From the NCBI RefSeq assembly GCF_028453695.1, contig NC_135773.1, positions 15,128,001 through 15,192,000 on the forward strand: a stretch of 64,000 nucleotides of DNA, read 5' to 3'. The position numbers and the translations under genes are program-made. Positions 60,896 to 64,000 of the stretch are shown one piece after another (the stretch's first letter is position 1; the number at the start of each line of letters is the position of its first letter). The notes under the pieces are model-generated. The model was not told the DNA's origin. It ran no database searches and worked only from the letters and a program-made list of their open reading frames with translations. Source of the DNA: Augochlora pura. Lineage: Eukaryota; Arthropoda; Insecta; Hymenoptera; Halictidae.

Positions 60896-61245
60896 AGATC
60901 ATAGCATTATAGAATGGTACATCATTTAATATGTTTAATATGTCTTACCTTGCCTTATACAAAAGAATAGTGTAAAAATCGTATTGACGCATCTTGACAG
61001 CCACCAATTCTGGTTAAATTGATAACAGAAACTATTCTGGTTTCCCAATGACGCAAAACAGAAGAACATCGCTTGGAAAAGTGAAACATCACAATAAATA
61101 ATAGGTCATCTTTAAGCATGAATAATTTTAAGCAGACAAACAATGAAACAATGTAAATTACTAAAAACTATAATCTATACCCTCCTAAAAAGCATTTGTA
61201 GAGAAGAAATAGGCACAACGCGTCCATCCCATATAAACAATCTTA

Positions 61246-61550
61246 ACCGTTGCCGTATCATTTTCTTCATGGTTACAGTAACAAACACGTTTTCAATTGT
61301 AATAATTACTTAAAAGAAAAAGAAAATTTAGATTTATTGTTATTTATATTTACATGTACTTAATTAACTTATTAACTTTACTTATTTATATTTACTTAAT
61401 TTATTTGTACTTATATTTACTGAAATGTTGAAATACTGGTGGCAAGAGGACAGAATTTTATTCCAGCTTAAGAGAACGAAATAAAATTTATTACTGAAAA
61501 TCTCCACCATGAGCAACCAGACTCGTCAAAGTACGGCAAGGGGTTAATAA
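61246..61550. repeat. Dispersed repeat family Q, copy 3
   Basis: Begins 'gttgccgtatcatttt' and ends with 'gaattttattccagctta', 'agagaacgaaataaaa' and 'agtacggcaaggggttaa', parallel to copy 2. The terminal 12-mer has one change (GCAAGGGGTTAA). Confidence 0.65.
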
Positions 61551-61767
61551 CCGAGCCATGTTTCAGAAACGGGCGAAGAGAAAAATTAGTAGATCCTATA
61601 AAAGTCATTACCCTCAATGCAGAGCAACGCTACGGGAATACATAAATGAACCTCGGTAATACTGGTACACTTTCATATATTCATATATTCTAACAGCCCT
61701 GACAGCCAATATTTTTCATCTCACGGATGATTTGAAAAACTGTGTTTCGACCAGCTCGTTGGATTTA

Positions 61768-61993
61768 TTGGGTTGTTCGGAAAGTAATTTCGTTTTTCCC
61801 AAGAAAAGACTTAATTTTTTTCACAGCCAACTTCACGCTTAAGCTGCATAATCATTATATAATTGGACAACTGATGTAGTAAGTCTTGTTTGCTAAAAAT
61901 TTTGTTCGATTCTTTGCAATAGATTTTGTTTAGTAATCTATTGTGTTTCATTTCCACCAAGAAAAAAACGAAACGACTTTCCGAACGACCTAA
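61768..61993. mobile_element. mariner-type MITE, 226 bp
   Basis: The left terminus TTGGGTTGTTCGGAAAG at 61768 pairs with the reverse of 61993 (TTAGGTCGTTCGGAAAG). The inverted repeats are about 30 bp, both flanked by TA (61766-61767 and 61994-61995). The termini resemble those of known insect mariners. There is no transposase coding. It is a nonautonomous deletion derivative that would depend on a full-length relative elsewhere. Confidence 0.88.
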
Positions 61994-62764
61994 TAATACA
62001 TCGCCGCGCCACACAGCCCGTAAAAATTTCCGAAGCGTTATTGAATATCAAATTTTCGTCTTCGGATTCGTTACCGACAACCTCGAAAACCCCGAATTAC
62101 AAAGTTCAGGAGAAGCTTGTCGAAACCCTGACTATCGATCGATAATTACCGATCTCCGGATCAACTGCGCACTGTGCAACGACCCGGTGAATCGCCGCGG
62201 CCCCCGACATTTGCTAATTCCCATAATAGTAGCAGCGCAGTATCAGGGAGAACGTCCTGGCGTAAAGAACAGTCGCCATTTCTTAAAACCGTGCACGGCA
62301 CACCGTATAAATGGAACGCGGAAAAATTCCACGACGTCGGTAGTATCGCTGCAGTGCTTCGGGATAATGCTCGCTCGTTCATCACTGTCGGGACACGGCT
62401 CGGAACTACCAGAATTGAAAACACTCGCGGAAATATGGGGGCGCGAAGCTCCGCTGTTGTCTATCGTGGGACGTATCACGCCGGTACAATTCAATTAGAC
62501 GGCGCGCAGCGTGGAAACGGCTCGCGTAAAAATTTCGAAACGTCACTGGGAACTATGTCCCGCTTATGGCGTGACGGAGATTGCCGGTGAAAAGCGAGCC
62601 GGTCGTTCGTTCGCGCTCTCTCCGACCAGTGGAAACGCGGCCTGATCTGGCCTCGATAGCCGGGAAAGAAACGACGAAATCCGAGTTGCGAAACGAGAAC
62701 GAGATCGAATCAGCCCGGATGATGCTTCTTCCCCTTAATACCTGGAAGAATAGACAAAACGGAT

Positions 62765-62770
<6 letters not shown>

Positions 62771-62799
<29 letters not shown>
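62771..62799. repeat. (GA)n microsatellite followed by a G-rich run
   Basis: A pure GA run followed immediately by 'ggggggcgggggtgg', a G-rich stretch, within the GC-rich island downstream of the UBL3 exon. Confidence 0.93.
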
Positions 62800-62804
<5 letters not shown>

Positions 62805-62948
62805 CGGGGGTGGTCTTGTATTCTTTTAAATAAAGTCCCCGAACTTAAATCACCGGAGAGACTCGTCGCCGGAGAACCAGGAGGAGACTCGTTTAATATT
62901 GAAATGCATTCACCGACCGCAACTTCTGTTCTCTCTTTCTCCCGCTCC

Positions 62949-62983
62949 CTCTCTCTCTCTCTCTCTCTCTGACGCGCGCGCGC
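62949..62983. repeat. (CT)n followed by (GC)n microsatellite
   Basis: A pure CT run to 62970, then 'gacgcgcgcgcgc'. It lies 150 bp after the GA run, so the two can pair as inverted arms. Confidence 0.93.
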
Positions 62984-64000
62984 TCTCTCGTACCGTTGTA
63001 CACGAATTACTTCGGCTTTCAGGGACAGAAAAGTGCCGCGGCGATACTGGATCCCGACCGTAAGATGGAATGTTCCATTAACTAGCTGGCACTCCTTGGA
63101 AATTCATTAAGCCGCCGCTACCGGGGTAGTTCCTGTCTCGAATTACGTTGCGACCACTATAATCCTGTCGCGGAGCATCTCCTCGCTGCCTCCATGCAAA
63201 TCGTCGCGATTACATAAAGATAAAGGGAGCCGCTTAGCCTGTAATAAAAAGTGCCGTTCCCATTCCTTCCTTGGATCCCTCCTTTGCCGCGACACGTACA
63301 TTCGGAAAAGACGCGAAGTCGCCGGGAACGCCTCTTAGGAGCTGCAGTCTGTGCTCCATCAACCGTGCAACCAATGCCATGCGATTGTTCGATGCGAATG
63401 CGTCGTTTCTGCTACTGTGCGACACACCGTGGCTTCGATCGTTCGACGAACCTTCAAACTGTTAGGAATGTATTAAAAATGTTACTCATCCTTTTTAGTG
63501 CCAAACGATGATAAGTTGTCGCGGAAAGTGTCAACGACGACATATCGTTGCTATTTGAATCGCGTGGAACTCCATTTCAAAATCAATATATAAAACGTTA
63601 TAAATGGTTCAATTTCGTTGCAAGACGATTGAAAATATGTTTTATGTTCTATGAACTTGTTTTGTAGTAGATCTGACAATTTGTTAGAAATGATTGAAAG
63701 TCTAATATCTATACTTCATATTAGGCGATAGACGCAAAGCTATAATCGAACAATGATTTTTCTTATCTGCAAATGCTGTTTCTAAAAAGAGAACTGATTT
63801 TTCTCTTTTTCTTACTGTTTTATATTTATGTTGTCCGTATGACTTTCAAAAACTATTTAAATACATTTGGAATTACTGTATTCTCCCTTTTATTTCGTAA
63901 TGTGCTTCTTTTCGATTTAGTAAATTCGTTAAATTATACTTTCGCTCGCCACTAAAAGAGTTGACATTGAAACGTTCGATGAAGCATATTCCGTTCTTGA

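Larger units (their letters stand above)
62000..63470. promoter_or_regulatory. GC-rich island downstream of the UBL3 exon, candidate intronic enhancer
   Basis: It contains TGTTCCATTAACTAGC (63071-63086), a perfect octamer ATGCAAAT (63194-63201) and a GATA-like 'aaagataaaggg' (about 63218). It also has an acceptor-like 'cttcggctttcag|gga' near 63022. I checked it for the next UBL3 exon and found none. The frame of 190 codons (61926-62498) starts inside the mariner MITE and is compositional. Confidence 0.4.

Noticed and set aside
62240..62275. Translation containing YQG, reminiscent of the UBL3 LIYQGRF motif
   Set aside because: Only three residues coincide; the surrounding residues do not fit and there is no suitable splice acceptor.
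62174..62590. Overlapping frames of 138 and 190 codons on + and 83-87 codons on - in the GC-rich island
   Set aside because: Open on several frames at once, no family motif, and the 190-codon frame begins inside a mariner MITE; openness is explained by GC content.
63001..63070. Acceptor-like CTTTCAG followed by open sequence, as the next UBL3 exon
   Set aside because: The translation in the required phase does not give the acidic Trp motif or the following conserved strand.
1..64000. CRISPR array, bacterial operons, tRNA or rRNA genes
   Set aside because: No regularly spaced identical repeats with unique spacers, no gene packing, and no cloverleaf or rRNA core sequence recognised; the window is eukaryotic.

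Overview
This window looks like insect nuclear DNA, most likely from a hymenopteran such as an ant or bee. It contains one recognisable exon, no operon-like gene packing and no long open reading frames. AT-rich background is interrupted by CpG-containing GC-rich islands, and there are many small TA-targeting inverted-repeat transposons. The order-level assignment is an inference; no species-diagnostic gene is present.

The only confident host coding sequence is one 109-bp internal exon on the + strand at 59023-59131. It encodes the N-terminal half of the ubiquitin fold of UBL3 (membrane-anchored ubiquitin-fold protein). It has a good 3' splice site, a good 5' splice site, and phase 0 entry / phase 1 exit. 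No other UBL3 exon was found, so the upstream intron reaches an unidentified first exon and the downstream intron probably runs past the window end. Much of the window may therefore be UBL3 intron, but where the gene begins cannot be fixed from sequence alone.

The rest is mobile-element debris and noncoding islands. Class II elements: a mariner (22323-23281) with intact termini and TA target duplication but an internally deleted transposase; mariner 3'-end remnants near 21.1 kb and 26.5 kb; a 226-bp mariner-type MITE (61768-61993); a family of small inverted-repeat elements starting CAGGGTGTCCC (4.25, 24.2 and 41.5 kb); two elements with 250-300-bp arms (6380-7075 and 48361-48984); a Tc1-like foldback family (23.6, 41.8 kb and fragments); a hAT-like element made of GTAATT motifs (31632-32093); and a nested TCGCGA-rich foldback (14385-15087). 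A copia-like solo LTR with a perfect 5-bp target duplication is at 27538-27817. Several unnamed dispersed families (copies near 8.7/28.5/33.4/55.3 kb; 2.0/30.3/61.3 kb; 1.65/52.1 kb) recur, some ending in the 12-mer GCAAAGGGTTAA. Minisatellites and (CT)n, (GA)n and (GCGAC)n tracts are scattered throughout.

The GC-rich islands (about 4.7, 9.6-10.4, 16, 17.4-18.3, 34.2-34.9, 36.5-37.0, 39.6, 40.6-41.3, 45.2-46.1, 47.1-48.3, 52.2-53.1, 53.9-54.2, 56.1-56.7 and 62.0-63.5 kb) hold no recognisable protein. Several carry homeodomain-, POU- and Caudal-type motifs and are the best candidates for promoters, noncoding first exons or enhancers. The most biologically suggestive arrangement is that the UBL3 exon lies between two diverged copies of one repeat in opposite orientation (about 57.50-57.80 and 60.63-60.89 kb). 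Such a layout can pair in the pre-mRNA and favour exon circularisation or altered splicing.
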